Shown here in pieces: positions 52,099-61,332 of a DNA stretch of 64,000 bases. Numbering within the stretch: position 1 is the stretch's first letter; each line of letters begins with the position of its first letter. A program made the translations under genes and the position numbers. The stretch lies in assembly GCF_963667985.1 (NCBI RefSeq), contig NZ_OY764081.1, positions 372,001-436,000 of the forward strand, given 5' to 3'. The DNA comes from an uncultured Methanocorpusculum sp. GTDB lineage: Archaea > Halobacteriota > Methanomicrobia > Methanomicrobiales > Methanocorpusculaceae. Under the pieces are notes generated by a model, which was not told where the DNA came from, made no database searches, and saw only the letters and a program-made list of their open reading frames with translations.

Positions 52099-52125
52099 GG
52101 AACGGTTCCCTCCAATTCTTTGGAG
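52099..52125 (+). promoter_or_regulatory. Paired dyads upstream of trmO
   Basis: GGAACGGTTCC (52099-52109) is a perfect palindrome, followed at once by CTCCAA-TTCT-TTGGAG (52110-52125). ACTATAATAA next to it can serve as TATA box. The site suits a regulator of trmO or of the divergent fumarase. The GGAA-3-TTCC form is shared with the site before the isoprenoid operon. Confidence 0.45.
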
Positions 52126-52186
52126 AACTATAATAACCGCTCAGATCAATTAACGAGTATCGAATTATTTGTAGTGAGAGAAGCAT

Positions 52187-52669
52187 ATGTTAGTAACATT
52201 TAACCCCATCGGAACGGTAAAAATCGAAGACGGCCGGTATTACATTGAGCTGAAAGAAAAATTCTTTGAAGCGACACTGGGACTGGATGAGTTCAGCCAT
52301 ATTCAGGTGATATGGTGGTTCAATTTGTATGACAGCGAGGAGTCCAGAAACTACTTTGTTATGGACAAACCGTACACAAACGGCCCGGAGAAGGTGGGAG
52401 TGCTTGCCAGCAGGTCCCCGATCCGGCCAAATCCGATAGCCGTGACCGTGTCTCCTCTCATCGCTCTTGACAAAGAGAAACACCGGCTTGAACTCGGTTA
52501 TATCGACGCGGAAGACGGCACGCCCGTGTTGGATATCAAACCGTATCACCCGTCCGAAGATAAAGTGAGAGATGTCGTGATGCCGGCCTGGTGCAGACAC
52601 TGGCCTGACTGTATCGAAGCAAACGAAGGATTTGACTGGAGTAAGGAGTTCAATTTCCCGACCGAGTGA
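52187..52669 (+). CDS. trmO: tRNA (adenine-N6)-methyltransferase TrmO
   Basis: A 160-residue protein of the TsaA/YaeB fold. The conserved segments are LDEFSHIQVIWWF, VGVLASRSPIRPNPIAVTV and GTPVLDIKPYHP. TrmO methylates N6 of t6A37 in tRNA with SAM. Start ATG 52187 with AGAG upstream. A helix-hairpin-helix protein gene follows 28 bases later. Confidence 0.9.
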   Translation: MLVTFNPIGTVKIEDGRYYIELKEKFFEATLGLDEFSHIQVIWWFNLYDSEESRNYFVMDKPYTNGPEKVGVLASRSPIRPNPIAVTVSPLIALDKEKHRLELGYIDAEDGTPVLDIKPYHPSEDKVRDVVMPAWCRHWPDCIEANEGFDWSKEFNFPTE

Positions 52670-52697
52670 AGATCCGAAAAAACGCAGATTATCTACT

Positions 52698-53366
52698 ATG
52701 AGTTACTCGATCGATTTAACCGGGATATCCCTGCAAAGCTATCAGGAGATACTGAAAAAACAGAACCTGCTGCCGAGCCGCAGGATCCTTCTGGATGATC
52801 CTGAGGCACACTTTCAGCGGATGGCAGAAGCCGGCATCGGCGATCTGTCGGCATTGAAAAAAGCATTATCTTCTCCGGAGAAGCTTTCGAAGTTTGCAGC
52901 ACAAACGAATATTTCGGACGATTACCTGATCATTTTGAAAAGAGAGCTCGGCAGCCTTGAGCAAAAACCTGTTCCTATCTCCGATTTTCCGGGACTGAAC
53001 AGACAAACCGTCCTGATGTTATCGGAAAATGGGATAAAAACATCGAAAGATGTCTACACCGCGTTTCAAAACGAAGTGACCGAAAAATCACTCCTGGAAA
53101 TATCAGGCATCAGCCGAAACGAGCTTGAAGAAGTATGTTGCCTGTCCGATCTGGTCAGGATCAACGGCGTGGGGGCTGCTGCCGCTAGGGCGATGTTTGA
53201 GGCAGGATACAAACACATAACGGATATCGCCTCTGCCGATGCGGAAAAACTCCTCGGGCAGCTGTCCGCCGTCAATGCAGACGGACGGTATTACCATGCC
53301 AAGCTTGGAAAAAAGGATATGCAGTTCGTGATCGACTTTGCCGTTCTTCTAAGAGATCTCGAATAG
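52698..53366 (+). CDS. DUF4332/helix-hairpin-helix protein
   Basis: A 222-residue protein with DUF4332-like helix-hairpin-helix motifs: ISDFPGLNRQTVLMLSENGI, ISGISRNELEEVCCLSDLVR and NGVGAAAARAMFEAGYKHI. These motifs bind DNA backbone or act as protein adaptors. No catalytic domain and no membrane segment. I chose ATG 52698. It may be co-transcribed with trmO; function unknown. Confidence 0.75.
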   Translation: MSYSIDLTGISLQSYQEILKKQNLLPSRRILLDDPEAHFQRMAEAGIGDLSALKKALSSPEKLSKFAAQTNISDDYLIILKRELGSLEQKPVPISDFPGLNRQTVLMLSENGIKTSKDVYTAFQNEVTEKSLLEISGISRNELEEVCCLSDLVRINGVGAAAARAMFEAGYKHITDIASADAEKLLGQLSAVNADGRYYHAKLGKKDMQFVIDFAVLLRDLE

Positions 53367-53761
53367 GAGTTACGCGGTGCGATCTTAACCGAAAAAAACA
53401 GAAGTTCTTATGATATGTACTTCGATTTCGTGTGCGGTATTAGTATAGGTGTATGAGATTCGCGGTTCAATAATCTCTTGTGTCCATACTCAGTAATACC
53501 CTTCACGAATTGGATTGAGGATAATCCCGCATAAGTTCTACTAAAAAAAGTTGATCCGGGAAAAAGGGAAAACGAACTTCATACGAACCGTTGAGAGATA
53601 GATATCGGCAATAGGAAATACTGGATCCTCGAAGCTCTGGAAATGTTTGCCGGGAAACAGCTTGAATACTTCACGGTTCGATACGTTCACAAGTCAACGG
53701 TAACCCCCTGCAGAATACCGACATTGAACCTGAAAAAATCAAAAAAAAGGATAAAAGTATT
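53367..53761. other. 395-base gap between convergent genes
   Basis: No gene I can support. The clearest structure is the 65-base hairpin at 53436-53500. Further on, CGAACCGT (near 53584) and ACGGTTCG (near 53678) are inverted copies about 90 bases apart. An open frame leading into sepS on the opposite strand (from 53643) is not conserved-looking. A run of A before the sepS stop gives a T-run for sepS termination. Confidence 0.5.
53436..53500. ncRNA. Long imperfect hairpin, possible small RNA
   Basis: GGTATTA/TAATACC closes the stem (7 bp), then GTAT/ATAC with a four-base bulge, an internal loop, and GAGATT/AATCTC capped by an 11-base loop. It is not a tRNA: no T-loop or anticodon arm fits on either strand, and the length is too short. 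Its position between two convergent stops allows a small RNA or a processing/termination structure. Confidence 0.3.
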
Positions 53762-55342
53762 TTACAGGATCTTTGAGGTGATCGTCATAAAGACCGGGCC
53801 GCGGAGATCGAGTTTCTTTTTATTGTCGGTGACATACCGCATGACATACTCCTCGATTTTCAGATTCACGTCGCTTGGATGCTTCGACATTTTTACCTGA
53901 ACGCTTGTCCCTTCGCCGACTCTTGCCGCCTCCTCGATGTGGGCGAGTGCCAGATTTGCCGTCGAGTAAAGGAAAGAAATCCCAACCGGAACCCCTTCGG
54001 ATTTGATGTCGGCGAACTTTTCAGTATCCGGAACGCCGAGAACAGCTCCTTTTCTGACATATACCTCATTCAAAGCGGCAGGACCGAGAAGACTCGTGTT
54101 CTCCTCGGGCTCCACGACGGAAATCTCGATCTGATGACCGTAGAGCTCACCTTTCCATGCAGGGAATGCACACGGCGAGCATTCATTTGCATGGGCGGCA
54201 GCCGTCTCCATTACGGCATGCACGGCCCGGCGGCCCTCTGCCGTCTGCGGCTCTTCTTTAAGACCGATGCCTTTCGTCAGTTCCGTATCCGAATACACCG
54301 GGGGATACAACTGAGCGAACGAGAGTTTTCGTACATCCTCAGCCTGGGTTAAAACCATCGCAAGCCTCTCGACGCCCATACCGAGATTCATGACCGGAAC
54401 GCCGACGCCGTACTCCGCGAGAGCTGCCGGAGAGTAGATTCCAAAGGTTGCGACCTCGACCCATCCGTGGACCGGGTGTTTTCCATACACTTCGGTCTGG
54501 GTCTCCGGCATGTAGTACTTCGAGCGTTTCTCATCCGGCTGGAATCTAAACTCGGTAAATCCGAAAGCAGAGAGAAGACCTTCGGCGACCGCCTTTCCTT
54601 CTTCAACCGTCACATCCTCTCCGGCAACGATACAGGATGCCGAGTGATAGGTTCGAAGATGGGTCGCATCCTCCTCCTGTTCGCGGCGGAAACACCGGTC
54701 GACCGAGAACATGCGAATCGGCATCGGCTTTTTGTCCCACATCTGGGAAAGGGAGATGAACCAGCCGCTCGTCATATGGGAACGAAGCGTGGTTCTGGAA
54801 GACTCTGGGGCGAGTTCCTTGAACTCGGGGAAGACTGTGTCGAGAATGTGAACGACCACACCGTCGTCCACGTCCAAAGCGACAGACATCTCGTGCGTGA
54901 GATAGTCACCGTCGAATTTGCCTTTCTTGTAGGCATGCAGACACTTCATCAGCTTCTCTTCCGTTCCTTCGGCGAGGGGCTTTTCGATGATTCCGGCGAT
55001 CGCGTCCAGCCGTTCACGGGAGATTCCTACATTCGGACGGGGAAGGCCGCCCACATAGTAGACACGGTCCAAAACCGCGGCGGCTTCCGGACCGAACTGA
55101 CGGTAGACATCCTGTTCGTCGATGAACACCGGGACCATTGCTTCGTCAAAGCCCATCGACATATAGGCGGCCCGAAGACGGGTGATCGTGTCGAAGATCG
55201 GGTGGACTTTTGCTCGGCGATACGCATAACGCGGATAGATTTTTGCTGATTCCGGCGGGGTTATGACCGATGGTCCGGCATGCCAGGCACCCTCGAAATC
55301 GGTTTTTCTGCGTTCCTTGAATTCCTCAATATCGAATTTCAT
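53762..55342 (-). CDS. sepS: O-phosphoseryl-tRNA(Cys) synthetase
   Basis: A 526-residue class II synthetase that charges tRNA-Cys with phosphoserine, later turned into cysteine by SepCys[21 protein letters not shown] is the start typical of SepRS, and motif 2 is in [16 protein letters not shown] with motif 3 in [12 protein letters not shown]. It shows that cysteine is made on tRNA. I chose ATG 55342, which overlaps the taw1 stop (ATGA), rather than one six codons earlier. SepCysS is not in the window. Confidence 0.94.
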   Translation of the reverse strand: MKFDIEEFKERRKTDFEGAWHAGPSVITPPESAKIYPRYAYRRAKVHPIFDTITRLRAAYMSMGFDEAMVPVFIDEQDVYRQFGPEAAAVLDRVYYVGGLPRPNVGISRERLDAIAGIIEKPLAEGTEEKLMKCLHAYKKGKFDGDYLTHEMSVALDVDDGVVVHILDTVFPEFKELAPESSRTTLRSHMTSGWFISLSQMWDKKPMPIRMFSVDRCFRREQEEDATHLRTYHSASCIVAGEDVTVEEGKAVAEGLLSAFGFTEFRFQPDEKRSKYYMPETQTEVYGKHPVHGWVEVATFGIYSPAALAEYGVGVPVMNLGMGVERLAMVLTQAEDVRKLSFAQLYPPVYSDTELTKGIGLKEEPQTAEGRRAVHAVMETAAAHANECSPCAFPAWKGELYGHQIEISVVEPEENTSLLGPAALNEVYVRKGAVLGVPDTEKFADIKSEGVPVGISFLYSTANLALAHIEEAARVGEGTSVQVKMSKHPSDVNLKIEEYVMRYVTDNKKKLDLRGPVFMTITSKIL

Positions 55343-56274
55343 GATTTTCTCTTCAGACAAACAACGCGGCTCGGCACGTTTTCATCCATAATCTCATAGT
55401 TGCAGAGTTGGGCAACTCCTGCGGCGAAACGGCGAATGGTTTCCATGTCGGGGACATGCATTTCTGTTAATCTCATTCGACTGTATCCCAAATACATGTA
55501 TCCCTTTACTTCAACAAAGAGGGGCTGTGCCTCTTCGATGATTTTAGCAAAACCCTCCTCATCCGCGTCATTGTACCCCTTGACGAGGGTGATCCTAACA
55601 GCAGTCCTGACGCCCTCCTCCTCTTTTTGTTTGAGAAGCGAGAGGGATGTCTGGATATTCCTCCACATGGTTCCGGGAGCGCCGATCGGTCGGCAGATCG
55701 TTTCATAGGAGGATTCATCCGCGGCATCAAGCGAAAGATACAGTTGGGTGGGTTTTATTCGCCGGATCACGGAGGGCATCGTTCCGTTCGAAACAACGAA
55801 CACGCTGTTTTTCGGATCTTCCCGGAGAAGATCGATGAGTTCGGGCAACTTCGAGTAAAGGGTCGGCTCGCCGGACAAAGAGAGCGCATACTGGGTCGGG
55901 TGATCCGTCGCCTCCTCCCACCTCGCCGGATCCGTGTAGGGTTTATCTCCGGACAAACCTTTTTTCTGCATCTTTGGAATAGCGGCGACGATTTCTTCCG
56001 GAGAAAGCTCCGTCTCGGACAAAATCTCGTGCTCCATGGACCGCCAGCAGAAAAGACACCGCTGATTACAGCGCAGCGTCGGGGTCATCTGGACGCATTT
56101 CCAGGTGTCGATCCCGTAGAACTGATGTTTATAGCAGGATTCCCCGCCGCGAAGAGCACGTTTGCACCACATGCACGGCTTGACGGCGGCAGATGCTCCT
56201 TCGGCTATGAAGTTGTATCCCTGACGGTGAAGAGACGTTTTCGGGGTTGTGGACGGAGAGCGTTTTCTCGGCAT
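55339..56274 (-). CDS. taw1: 4-demethylwyosine synthase
   Basis: A 311-residue radical SAM enzyme (TYW1/Taw1) that makes the tricyclic base from m1G37 of tRNA-Phe with pyruvate. The radical SAM cluster motif is [14 protein letters not shown] near residue 70. The second, pyruvate-binding cluster uses cysteines of [10 protein letters not shown] and ESCYKH upstream. [16 protein letters not shown] is a standard glycine-rich motif. It sits between mobB (five bases) and sepS (overlap). Confidence 0.92.
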   Translation of the reverse strand: MPRKRSPSTTPKTSLHRQGYNFIAEGASAAVKPCMWCKRALRGGESCYKHQFYGIDTWKCVQMTPTLRCNQRCLFCWRSMEHEILSETELSPEEIVAAIPKMQKKGLSGDKPYTDPARWEEATDHPTQYALSLSGEPTLYSKLPELIDLLREDPKNSVFVVSNGTMPSVIRRIKPTQLYLSLDAADESSYETICRPIGAPGTMWRNIQTSLSLLKQKEEEGVRTAVRITLVKGYNDADEEGFAKIIEEAQPLFVEVKGYMYLGYSRMRLTEMHVPDMETIRRFAAGVAQLCNYEIMDENVPSRVVCLKRKS

Positions 56275-56279
56275 GCCGA

Positions 56280-56702
56280 TTAACGTTTAGGCACGTATTC
56301 ATCGAACAGATCGCGTGCCGCAAAAAGTTCGTCTACGGTCGGATCGGTTAAAATACAGTTATCTGCAGCCAGATCCCCGAGAACTGCACAGGAGAAACCC
56401 TCTTCCTTGAACCCTTCAACAACGGCATAATCATACCCCATCCATGCATAAAAATCAAGGACAAGATAGACGTCGGTACCCCGCATGGTCAGCACGGTTT
56501 TTTCTGCATCGATCCCGGCCCCGCAGGTCGCACCTGCTTCATAATGAACGGTCGTATCTTTTCCCGGGGGTAGTTCCCAGATATGATGACCCATGTGTTT
56601 TATGGTGCATACCGTCCCAACTTCCGCAAGAAGCGGAACAAGTTTTGTAACGAGGGTGGTTTTTCCAGAATTCGAATGACCTATGATATTGATGACCCGC
56701 AT
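56280..56702 (-). CDS. mobB: Molybdopterin-guanine dinucleotide biosynthesis protein MobB
   Basis: A 140-residue P-loop GTPase. INIIGHSNSGKTTLVTKLVP opens the protein; VCTIKHMGH and the aspartate of LVLDFYAWMGYDYAVVEGFK follow. MobB helps the attachment of GMP to molybdopterin, the cofactor form used by formylmethanofuran dehydrogenase, whose D-B fusion is divergent from it. It heads the operon with taw1 and sepS. Confidence 0.88.
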   Translation of the reverse strand: MRVINIIGHSNSGKTTLVTKLVPLLAEVGTVCTIKHMGHHIWELPPGKDTTVHYEAGATCGAGIDAEKTVLTMRGTDVYLVLDFYAWMGYDYAVVEGFKEEGFSCAVLGDLAADNCILTDPTVDELFAARDLFDEYVPKR

Positions 56703-56716
56703 TTGTATCTATATTG

Positions 56717-56728
56717 TCTTACGTAAGA
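56717..56728. promoter_or_regulatory. Palindrome between mobB and fmdDB
   Basis: TCTTACGTAAGA is a perfect 12-base palindrome in the 87-base divergent region, 15 bases before the mobB start. It could control either or both molybdenum/tungsten-related genes. Confidence 0.4.
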
Positions 56729-56789
56729 TGGATTTATTACTTTGTACCAGAAACATACACTTACATTTGGATAATGGTGATAGATAAAC

Positions 56790-58514
56790 ATGAAATTGAT
56801 GATGAGCAGCGGGCGCACAGCAGAACAGGGTGCGCAGCTGTATTATAAGGACGGAGCAAAATATTCGATAGAAACGTCCTACTGCTTTTTACAGCCGATG
56901 GATGCTATGGAGATCGGTGTCGAAGAGGGGGAACATGTTCTCATTGCAAGCGAGGCCGGGAAAACGGTCTTTTCCGTACGGGAATCTCCGGAAACGCCGG
57001 CAGGCGTCGTCTTCATCCCCTGCGGACCATTCGCTAATTTTATCCTGCATTCAAAGACCCATTCAACCGGGGCTCCGGACTTCAAAGGAATCCCGGTCGA
57101 GGTCGAGCCGACCGATCTGCCCCTCTCAACCGCATGGGATCTGATGGAGGAACTGGGAGGACTCCGCTATGAAGTTCCGCCGGGCATCGTTCTGCCGGGT
57201 GTTGAAAAAGGCGAAAAAATCATCAAAAATACAGCGTGTCCTCTCTGCGGATGTCTCTGCGATGATATCGAACTCCATGTAAAGGACGGAGTCATAACAG
57301 AAGTTATCAACGGATGCGGACTGTCTGCAGGAAAATTTTGCGCAAACGGCAGAATGATCACGCCGATCGAACGGGATGGAAATGTCTGGCGGGAGACGGA
57401 TTTTGATTCGGCAGTCAGAAAAGCCGCTGAAATGTTTGTGCATTCAAAACGTCCGCTGTTTTACGGCTGGTCGGGCACCTCGACCGAGGCGATGCATATA
57501 GGTCTCGAGATCGCCGAAGAGGTCGGAGGCGTCATGGATAACTGTTCATCAGAATGCCACGGTCCGACCATTATGGCGGTCCAGGAAGTAGGACATCCCG
57601 GCTGCACGCTTGGTCAAATCAAAAATCGTGCGGATGTTATCGTATATTGGGGCTGTAATCCGATCGCGGCCCATCCCCGTCACGAGTCCAGATACTCGAC
57701 GTATGCAACAGGCGCATACCGTAAAGAGGGAAGGGGTGACCGGACCGTGATCGTGGTCGACATTCGAGAAACCGACACGGCCAAACTTGCAGATATTTTC
57801 GTACAGGTAAAGCCCGGAGGAGACTTTGCGCTCTTCAATGCTCTGCGGGCAGTCGTCCGCGGAGAACGCGACGTGATTCCAGACACGGTGGCCGGAGTCG
57901 AGAAGAATGTTATCCTCAAAATAGCGGATGTTTTGCTTTCCGCAAAATTCGGTGCGTTTTTCACGGGAATCGGTCTCACCCAGTCACGGGGAAAATACAA
58001 AAACGTCCGGGCAGGTATCGAACTGGTCGATGAACTCAACCGGCACACGAAGTACACATTAACACCTCTTAGGGGTCACTGGAATGTCAATGGAACAAAC
58101 CAGATGTTTTCTTTGGTCGCAGGCTATCCCTATGCCGTTGATTATTCGCGGGGGATCGTGCATTACAATCCGGGAGAAACAAGCGGAGTTGATATTCTCG
58201 CCAAAAAAGAGACCGACGCGGTATTGATTATTGGCACGGATCTTGGAGCACACTTCCCGCGGGAAACAGTCCGGCATCTCGCACATATCAACACCGTTGT
58301 GATCGATCCGTTCATCTCCCTTTCGACCGCAGTTGCAAAACTCCATATCCCCGTTGCCTCGGTTGGAATCGATGCGGAGGGAACGGCCTACCGTCTCGAC
58401 GGGGTCCCGATCCATGTAAAAAAGGCATTCCACTCCGATATGCCGTCGGATGAAGTCATCCTCGGAAAAATTCTCGAGGAAGTCAGAAGAATAAAAGCTG
58501 AAGAATCTGTATAA
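56790..58514 (+). CDS. Formylmethanofuran dehydrogenase, subunits D and B fused
   Basis: A 574-residue fusion. Residues 1 to about 130 are subunit D, a molybdopterin dinucleotide-binding beta-barrel (SIETSYCFLQPMDAMEIGV, VVFIPCGPFANFIL). From about 145 comes subunit B, with the [4Fe-4S] motif CPLCGCLCDDIEL near residue 149 and the metal-ligand cysteine in SSECHGPTIMA near 255. The complex reduces CO2 on methanofuran in the first step of methanogenesis. Subunits A and C are not adjacent, so this may be an extra copy. The active site has cysteine and not selenocysteine. A T8 run follows the stop. Confidence 0.9.
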   Translation: MKLMMSSGRTAEQGAQLYYKDGAKYSIETSYCFLQPMDAMEIGVEEGEHVLIASEAGKTVFSVRESPETPAGVVFIPCGPFANFILHSKTHSTGAPDFKGIPVEVEPTDLPLSTAWDLMEELGGLRYEVPPGIVLPGVEKGEKIIKNTACPLCGCLCDDIELHVKDGVITEVINGCGLSAGKFCANGRMITPIERDGNVWRETDFDSAVRKAAEMFVHSKRPLFYGWSGTSTEAMHIGLEIAEEVGGVMDNCSSECHGPTIMAVQEVGHPGCTLGQIKNRADVIVYWGCNPIAAHPRHESRYSTYATGAYRKEGRGDRTVIVVDIRETDTAKLADIFVQVKPGGDFALFNALRAVVRGERDVIPDTVAGVEKNVILKIADVLLSAKFGAFFTGIGLTQSRGKYKNVRAGIELVDELNRHTKYTLTPLRGHWNVNGTNQMFSLVAGYPYAVDYSRGIVHYNPGETSGVDILAKKETDAVLIIGTDLGAHFPRETVRHLAHINTVVIDPFISLSTAVAKLHIPVASVGIDAEGTAYRLDGVPIHVKKAFHSDMPSDEVILGKILEEVRRIKAEESV

Positions 58515-58515
58515 C

Positions 58516-58523
58516 TTTTTTTT
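58516..58523 (+). terminator. T-run terminator after the FmdDB gene
   Basis: Eight T residues begin just after the stop codon, a standard archaeal terminator. Confidence 0.5.
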
Positions 58524-58540
58524 ATTGAAGTACCCGAATC

Positions 58541-58581
58541 TATATATCATATGCCCGCAAATAAGAATTCACAGTGTGAAT
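58541..58581 (+). promoter_or_regulatory. metY promoter with operator-like dyad
   Basis: TCTATATATC (starting about 58540) is a good TATA box. At the expected transcription start, ATTCAC-AGT-GTGAAT (58567-58581) is a perfect 15-base dyad, five bases before ATG 58586. A repressor there would block the initiation complex. Methionine or sulfur control is a guess. Confidence 0.5.
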
Positions 58582-58585
58582 AATC

Positions 58586-59860
58586 ATGAAGTCAAAATAT
58601 CACAAGGAAACCCTCAGCATCCATGCCGGACAAAAACCTGACGAAACGACCGGATCTCGAACCGAACCTATCTATATGACCACTGCCTACGTCTTTAAAG
58701 ACGCAAAGGAAGCGGCGGCACGGTTCGATCTCTCAGAAGAGGGTAATATCTATACCAGGCTCACGAATCCGAACAACACCTCGTTTGAAAAACGGATCGC
58801 CGCGATCGAGGGAGGGACAGCCGCAATAAGTACCGCGTCAGGGATGGCGGCAATAAGCACTCTGATCCTTGCCCTTACCAACCCGGGTGACGAAATCGTT
58901 TCGGCTGATAATCTTTACGGAGGAACATTCGAACTGTTCAGCCTTACTCTCCCAAACTTCGGACGGACAGTCAAATTCGTTCCCTCGAACGATCTCGAGG
59001 CCTTAAAGGCCGGAATCAACGAAAAAACACAGGCCGTCTACTTTGAATCGCTCGGCAACCCCAAGCTCGACATCCCGGATTTTGAGGAGATCGCTAGAAT
59101 CGCTCACGATGCCGGCGTTCCCTTCATCGTCGACAACACGGTCGGGATCGGAACGGTTCGTCCACTCGAACACGGAGCGGATCTGGTCGTCATGTCGGCA
59201 ACCAAATACGCCAACGGACACGGAAATTCCCTTGCGGGCGTCATTGTCGAAAACGGCAGATTCCCCTGGGACAACGACAAATTCCCAAAATTCACCGAAC
59301 CGGATCCGGCATACAAAGGACTCGTTCACTACAAAACATTCGGTCAGGCAACCGTATCGGCCAGTATCCGTATTTCACTGATGCGTGATCTGGGGGCCAC
59401 CCTCTCGCCATTCAACGCATGGCTCACCTCGATCGGTCTTGAAACGCTCTATCTCCGTGTCGCCCGCCATGCGGAGAATGCCCTTATCGTCGCGAAACAT
59501 CTCGCATCCCACGACAAAGTCGCCTGGGTCAACTATCCTGGTCTTCCCGGGCACCCTTCGGAAAAGAACCGGGAAAAATACTTCGGCGGCTCCGGTGGGC
59601 CGCTTCTCACCTTCGGCGTCAAAGGAGGGTATGAGGCGGCGGTCACCGTACAGAATAATGTCCAGCTCATCTCGCTTCTGGCAAACATCGGCGATGCAAA
59701 AACCCTCATCATCCATCCGGCATCGACGACCCATCAGCAGCTCACCGAAGAAGAACAGATTTCCACAGGGGTCACGCCCGATACGATCCGCCTTTCGGTC
59801 GGTCTTGAAAATCCGATCGACATAATCGCCGATCTGGACCATGCCCTCTCATTCATCTAG
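58586..59860 (+). CDS. metY: O-acetylhomoserine sulfhydrylase
   Basis: A 424-residue Cys/Met metabolism PLP enzyme. ETLSIHAGQKPDETTGSRT opens the protein, and the PLP lysine is in VVMSATKYANGHGNSLAG near residue 208. The length and insertions fit O-acetylhomoserine sulfhydrylase and not cystathionine gamma-synthase. With metX eight bases downstream it makes homocysteine from homoserine and sulfide. It comes in addition to the COG1900 route common in other methanogens. Confidence 0.92.
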   Translation: MKSKYHKETLSIHAGQKPDETTGSRTEPIYMTTAYVFKDAKEAAARFDLSEEGNIYTRLTNPNNTSFEKRIAAIEGGTAAISTASGMAAISTLILALTNPGDEIVSADNLYGGTFELFSLTLPNFGRTVKFVPSNDLEALKAGINEKTQAVYFESLGNPKLDIPDFEEIARIAHDAGVPFIVDNTVGIGTVRPLEHGADLVVMSATKYANGHGNSLAGVIVENGRFPWDNDKFPKFTEPDPAYKGLVHYKTFGQATVSASIRISLMRDLGATLSPFNAWLTSIGLETLYLRVARHAENALIVAKHLASHDKVAWVNYPGLPGHPSEKNREKYFGGSGGPLLTFGVKGGYEAAVTVQNNVQLISLLANIGDAKTLIIHPASTTHQQLTEEEQISTGVTPDTIRLSVGLENPIDIIADLDHALSFI

Positions 59861-59868
59861 ACAGAACC

Positions 59869-61332
59869 ATGTTACAGGATTCAGTTGGTGAAGTCACCAC
59901 CAAATACCACACACTTTCCGTTCCACTGAGTTTGGAGTGCGGCGTCTCTTTGTCCGGTGTTAAGATCGCCTACGAATGTTACGGAAGGGCCGACGGAAAA
60001 AACGTCATTCTCGTCTGTCATCCCTTAACCGGAGACGCTCACGCGGCAGGCTTCCATAAAGGCGATGCGAAACCCGGATGGTGGGATGGGATCATTGGTC
60101 CCGGCAAGACACTCGATACAAACAGGTACTGTGTAATTGCGGCGAATGTACTCGGCGGATGTAAAGGTTCGACCGGCCCGTCTTCAATAGATCCGGCAAC
60201 CGGAAAACCCTACGGGATCACGTTCCCCGTGATCACGATCCGGGACATGGTCCATGCCGAACACCAGCTGCTCGAAGATTTGGGAATTAGTGAACTCTAT
60301 GCCATAATCGGGGGTTCAATGGGCGGCATGCAGGCCATGCAGTGGAGCGTCGAGTTTCCGGCGTTTGTTCGCCGGGTTATCTGCATTGCCTCCGCGGGAT
60401 ATACGACGCCTATGCATATCGCGTTTGGGGCCGTCGGCAGAGCGGTGATCATGAGCGACCCGGAATGGAACGGCGGAAATTATCCTGCAGAGAAAAAACC
60501 GACCCACGGCCTTTCGCTTGCACGAATGATGGCCCACATCACGTATCTCTCGGACGAGTCCATGCGTACCAAATTCGGACGAAGACTTCAGAAACTGGAC
60601 GCCTTTGGATACGGATTCGACACGGAGTTCTCGGTCGAAAGCTATCTTCAGCATCAGGGAGAAACGTTTGTGGAAAGATTCGATCCAAACTCCTATCTCT
60701 ACATCACCCGGGCAGTCGACTACTATGATCTTACCAAAAACGGCAGTCTGACCGAGGGTCTGTCGTCGACGCAGGCAAAGTTCCTGATTATCTCCGTCTC
60801 GTCCGACTGGCTGTATCCTCCCTATCTTTCTCAGGAGATCATGCTTGCTCTGACGACGAACGGCAGAGAAGCCAGATATGCAGAGCTCGTATCTCCCCAC
60901 GGGCATGACGGCTTCCTTCTGGAGAACGCCCAGTTGAACTATATCGTCGGCCAGTTCCTGACCCCCATGATCGTGGAGGATCTGATGACGAATAATCCTC
61001 CCTCTATTCAGGAGACCTCTTCGATCCGCGAGGCGGCCGAACTGATGATCGGGCACGAGATCAATCATCTGCCGGTAGTTTTAGAAGACGGGACACTTTG
61101 CGGAATCGTGACGTCGTGGGATATCGCAAAATCTGTCGCCGGTAATTTCCAAAATCTTGCCGAGATCATGACAATAGACGTGATCACGATTCAGCGCTCG
61201 GACTCGCTCCGGTTGGCAGCTTCTCTGATGGAGAAGCATGCCATCTCCGCCCTTCCGGTCGTGGATGATTCGAACCATGTTCTAGGCATGCTTACAAGCG
61301 AAACACTCTCTCTTTCCGAGGTGCTCCAATGA
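59869..61332 (+). CDS. metX: Homoserine O-acetyltransferase with C-terminal CBS pair
   Basis: A 487-residue protein. Residues 1 to about 365 are the alpha/beta hydrolase MetX: LVCHPLTGDAHAAGFH, the nucleophile serine in IIGGSMGGMQAMQW, and the histidine in VSPHGHDGFLLE near residue 345. From about 369 two CBS domains follow (DLMTNNPPSIQETSSIREA, IMTIDVITIQRSDSLRLAA). CBS pairs bind adenosine compounds such as SAM or ATP, so feedback control of methionine synthesis is likely; this is an inference. It overlaps the editing-domain gene by ATGA. Confidence 0.92.
   Translation: MLQDSVGEVTTKYHTLSVPLSLECGVSLSGVKIAYECYGRADGKNVILVCHPLTGDAHAAGFHKGDAKPGWWDGIIGPGKTLDTNRYCVIAANVLGGCKGSTGPSSIDPATGKPYGITFPVITIRDMVHAEHQLLEDLGISELYAIIGGSMGGMQAMQWSVEFPAFVRRVICIASAGYTTPMHIAFGAVGRAVIMSDPEWNGGNYPAEKKPTHGLSLARMMAHITYLSDESMRTKFGRRLQKLDAFGYGFDTEFSVESYLQHQGETFVERFDPNSYLYITRAVDYYDLTKNGSLTEGLSSTQAKFLIISVSSDWLYPPYLSQEIMLALTTNGREARYAELVSPHGHDGFLLENAQLNYIVGQFLTPMIVEDLMTNNPPSIQETSSIREAAELMIGHEINHLPVVLEDGTLCGIVTSWDIAKSVAGNFQNLAEIMTIDVITIQRSDSLRLAASLMEKHAISALPVVDDSNHVLGMLTSETLSLSEVLQ

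Noticed and set aside
53436-53500. tRNA gene
   Set aside because: The 7-bp closing stem looks like an acceptor arm, but there is no T-loop or anticodon stem on either strand and it is too short.
53643-53900. 85-codon plus-strand frame running into sepS
   Set aside because: Overlaps the sepS 3' end in antisense, lacks a ribosome binding site, and the translation resembles nothing known.
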